Positions 61,102-64,000 of a stretch of 64,000 bases of DNA are shown here, piece after piece. A model generated the notes under the pieces. It saw nothing but the letters and a program-made list of their open reading frames with translations, was not told where the DNA came from and did no database searches. Position 1 is the stretch's first letter. Each line of letters starts with the position of its first letter. The DNA is from Pseudomonas sp. (GTDB taxonomy: Bacteria > Pseudomonadota > Gammaproteobacteria > Pseudomonadales > Pseudomonadaceae). Both the position numbers and the translations under genes were made by a program. Location of the stretch: positions 248,001 to 312,000 of the forward strand of contig VMRT01000004.1 of the NCBI GenBank assembly GCA_007713455.1, written 5' to 3'.

Positions 61102-61125
61102 CCGCTGGCAAGCCCGTTCCCACGC
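61102..61125. repeat. REP-like fragment downstream of pdxJ
   Basis: Read on the minus strand, GTGGGAACGGGCTTGCCAG resembles the core of common Pseudomonas REP elements (GTGGGAGCGGGCTTGCCCGC type, from memory). Only one copy is seen here, in the 133 bp between convergent pdxJ and the DUF2905 gene. Confidence 0.4.
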
Positions 61126-61159
61126 TAGTGCGGGGCGCCGTATTCCACCTGCGCCGCCC

Positions 61160-61366
61160 TCAGCGGCGCAGCAGGTTGATCAGTACGGTCAGCACCAGGC
61201 TGAGAATCACCATCGAGGTGATCGGGATGAACACCCGGCTGCGTTCGGACTCGATGCGGATGTCGCCGGGCAATCGACCGAACCAGTTCAGCAGCCATGG
61301 GAAGTAGTGCCAGGCGATGCCGAGCAGTAGCAGCGCAGCGCCCGCCACGATCAACCAGCGTGCCAT
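61160..61366 (-). CDS. DUF2905 family membrane protein
   Basis: 68 residues with two membrane helices (about 4-22 and 48-66) joined by GRLPGDIRIESERSRVFIPI, the DUF2905 signature. Unknown function; very common in bacteria. A GAGGAG precedes the ATG. It overlaps the end of the LysR gene by 16 bases, so it belongs to the same transcript. Confidence 0.9.
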   Translation of the reverse strand: MARWLIVAGAALLLLGIAWHYFPWLLNWFGRLPGDIRIESERSRVFIPITSMVILSLVLTVLINLLRR

Positions 61367-62304
61367 TTGATCTCCTCGTTTCGCTCCAATCGCTTGGCCG
61401 GACGTGTGCGGTATTCGACAAAGGCGGCGATCACCTGTGCGGCCAGCACCTCAACGGCTTCGCTGCGATTGCTGCCGCGGAGCAGCTTGATCTGATACTC
61501 GCCCAGTTGTGGCAACCCATACTGCCCATCGAGACGCTGCAGTGGCGGGCGAATCAGGCTTGATGGATAGGGCGCGATGGCGAGATCGGCAATCATCGCG
61601 GCCTCCTGTCCCGAAGTCTGTTCGCTGGAGTAGGCCACTCGGTAGCTGCGGCCGATGCGGTCGAGGGCATCTAGTGCCTGTCGCCGCCAGGCGCAATCGG
61701 GGCTGGCCAGCGCCAGCGGCAGCGGCGTGCGCAGCGCGGCGACACCACCGCTGCGACCGGCCCAGACCAGCGGTTCGCTATGAATCGGCTCGCCCCGCGA
61801 ATCGTCCTGGCCGAGGTTGCCGACGGTCACCAGGGCGAGGTCCAGCTCGCCTGCGTCGATGCGCTCGATCATATCGATGCTGCGCGCGACCGATACGTCC
61901 ACTTCGACTCCGGGATGGCTGCGTGCGAACAACGCCAGCAGACCGGGCAGAATGCGCGTCCCGACATCCGCCGGCGTTCCGAAGCGCACGCGACCCTGCA
62001 GCGCTGGCTGGAGGAAGTGCGCAATGGCTTCTTCGTTGAGTTTGAGCAGGCGTCGGGCATAGCCGAGCAGCGTCTCGCCGGCCGGTGTCAGGCGCACCTG
62101 CCGCGCCTCGCGGACGAACAGGGAGCGCCCGAGGGTTTCTTCCAGCCGCTTGATCTGCATGCTGACCGCCGAGGTGCTGCGATAGATCTGTCCGGCGGCG
62201 CGGGTGAAGCTGCCGCTCTCGGCAATGGCGACAAAGGTGCGCAGGACATCGCTTTCCAGTAGGGGCGTCGAAGGGGGCGTGGATTGCTCAAGCGGCTCGG
62301 GCAT
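61351..62304 (-). CDS. LysR-family transcriptional regulator
   Basis: 317 residues. N-terminal winged helix-turn-helix (VLRTFVAIAESGSFTRAAGQIYRSTSAVSMQIKRLEE region, about 20-75) and a C-terminal effector domain (GRVRFGTPADVGTRILPGLLALFA onward). I chose the ATG at 62304 (MPEPLEQSTPP); the frame is open to 62331. It is divergent from a DUF1127 gene across a palindrome that may be its operator. Target genes and inducer are unknown. Confidence 0.9.
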   Translation of the reverse strand: MPEPLEQSTPPSTPLLESDVLRTFVAIAESGSFTRAAGQIYRSTSAVSMQIKRLEETLGRSLFVREARQVRLTPAGETLLGYARRLLKLNEEAIAHFLQPALQGRVRFGTPADVGTRILPGLLALFARSHPGVEVDVSVARSIDMIERIDAGELDLALVTVGNLGQDDSRGEPIHSEPLVWAGRSGGVAALRTPLPLALASPDCAWRRQALDALDRIGRSYRVAYSSEQTSGQEAAMIADLAIAPYPSSLIRPPLQRLDGQYGLPQLGEYQIKLLRGSNRSEAVEVLAAQVIAAFVEYRTRPAKRLERNEEIKWHAG

Positions 62305-62341
62305 AGGAAAGGCTTCAGTTTTTCTGAACACAGGCTTTCAT

Positions 62342-62367
62342 ATTAGTCGTTTGTTTGAACGACTGAT
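62342..62367. promoter_or_regulatory. Palindromic operator candidate between LysR and DUF1127 genes
   Basis: AGTCGTT-TGTTTG-AACGACT is a perfect 7-bp inverted repeat (62345-62364), extended to 9 of 10 matches in each arm. LysR regulators bind such interrupted palindromes in divergent promoters. Confidence 0.55.
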
Positions 62368-62436
62368 GCCCGCTCATCCTGTAGGCAACCGGTGGCGCCA
62401 CAGCCCGTGGCCACCGCGAGCGAAGCGGAGGTGAGC

Positions 62437-62724
62437 ATGCCTGGTGAACGACGCGATACGCGTGTACGACAACAATCCGAGCCGCAGTTGCCGGACTTCT
62501 ACATGCCGGCCATGTGGCCGCTGGATCTGCAGCGCAGCCTGCATGACTGGTTTCGCGCCTGGCGGCAGCGGCGCCTGTATCGGCGACTGCTGAAGCTGGA
62601 TGATCGACAGTTGGCGTCGCGCGATCTGGATCGGCGCCGGCTCAGTAAAATGGCTCAGGCGCCGTTGCGCCAGTTGGTAGCGCAGCGGCGCAAGCGTCGA
62701 TGCCCTGCGCGCCACGCTCGCTGA
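62437..62724 (+). CDS. DUF1127 domain protein
   Basis: 95 residues. The C-terminal half has an Arg-rich DUF1127 helix (RLYRRLLKLDDRQLASRDLDRRR, shown in part) in the usual arrangement; the N-terminal part contains FYMPAMWPLDLQR. Small DUF1127 proteins in other bacteria bind RNA or influence phosphate, carbon or polyamine metabolism. A strong GGAGG lies 5 bases before the ATG, better than the in-frame codon at 62392. Divergent from the LysR gene and so its likely target. Confidence 0.8.
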   Translation: MPGERRDTRVRQQSEPQLPDFYMPAMWPLDLQRSLHDWFRAWRQRRLYRRLLKLDDRQLASRDLDRRRLSKMAQAPLRQLVAQRRKRRCPARHAR

Positions 62725-62739
62725 GCGGCCAACCTACTG

Positions 62740-64000
<1,261 letters not shown>

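Overview
This is a 64 kb piece of bacterial chromosome from a Pseudomonas-type gammaproteobacterium, most likely the Stutzerimonas (Pseudomonas) stutzeri group. The inference rests on GC-rich coding DNA, an algU-mucABCD cluster whose MucA closely resembles the P. aeruginosa protein, motY, a stand-alone RhlB-type helicase, and blocks of gene order that I recall from Pseudomonas genomes. No database search was possible. The window is almost entirely core genome. I see no rRNA, tRNA, insertion sequence, prophage, CRISPR array, plasmid gene or recognisable defence island.

Layout. 1-1000: end of moaC, then moaD and moaE (molybdopterin synthesis), and a tiny membrane protein. 1100-3500: a DEAD-box RNA helicase and a serine esterase, both on the minus strand. 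3850-8036: the aapJQMP operon, a complete polar amino acid ABC importer. 8162-12058: purL. 12.2-18.8 kb: a Nif3-C-terminal-like protein, an L,D-transpeptidase, two Nudix hydrolases, a gamma-type carbonic anhydrase, a DUF1289 protein, purT, a CNNM/CorC protein and a CcsA-type membrane protein. 18.9-22.5 kb: ffh and the rpsP-rimM-trmD-rplS operon. 22.7-28 kb: xerD, dsbC, a GFA-domain protein, hom and thrC. 28-33 kb: rnt and pyrC divergent from motY, then argG and gloA. 32.6-40.3 kb: the minus-strand operon rsxABCDGE-nth, followed by a 59-codon PA3496-family gene that ORF callers easily miss.

40.4-48.6 kb: a Tyr/Arg-rich secreted protein, two crotonase-fold enzymes of probable valine catabolism, an orphan branched-chain-type binding protein, ung, a DUF4142 protein, an HDOD protein, ygfZ, sdhE and ygfX. 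48.6-54.7 kb: nadB divergent from algU-mucA-mucB-mucC-mucD, the envelope-stress sigma factor with its regulators and HtrA protease; two AlgU-type promoters lie upstream. 54.8-61 kb: lepA-lepB-DUF4845-rnc-era-recO-pdxJ. 61-64 kb: a LysR regulator with a DUF2905 protein, a divergent DUF1127 protein across a palindromic operator candidate, then cmoB and the start-truncated cmoA (tRNA wobble-uridine modification).

No clear new multi-gene system is present. The features most worth a second look are four near-identical 195-bp tandem repeats in rsxC, palindromic elements at the algU, rpsP and LysR/DUF1127 promoters, a possible AlgU promoter in front of the DUF4142 gene, and a few small uncharacterised proteins.
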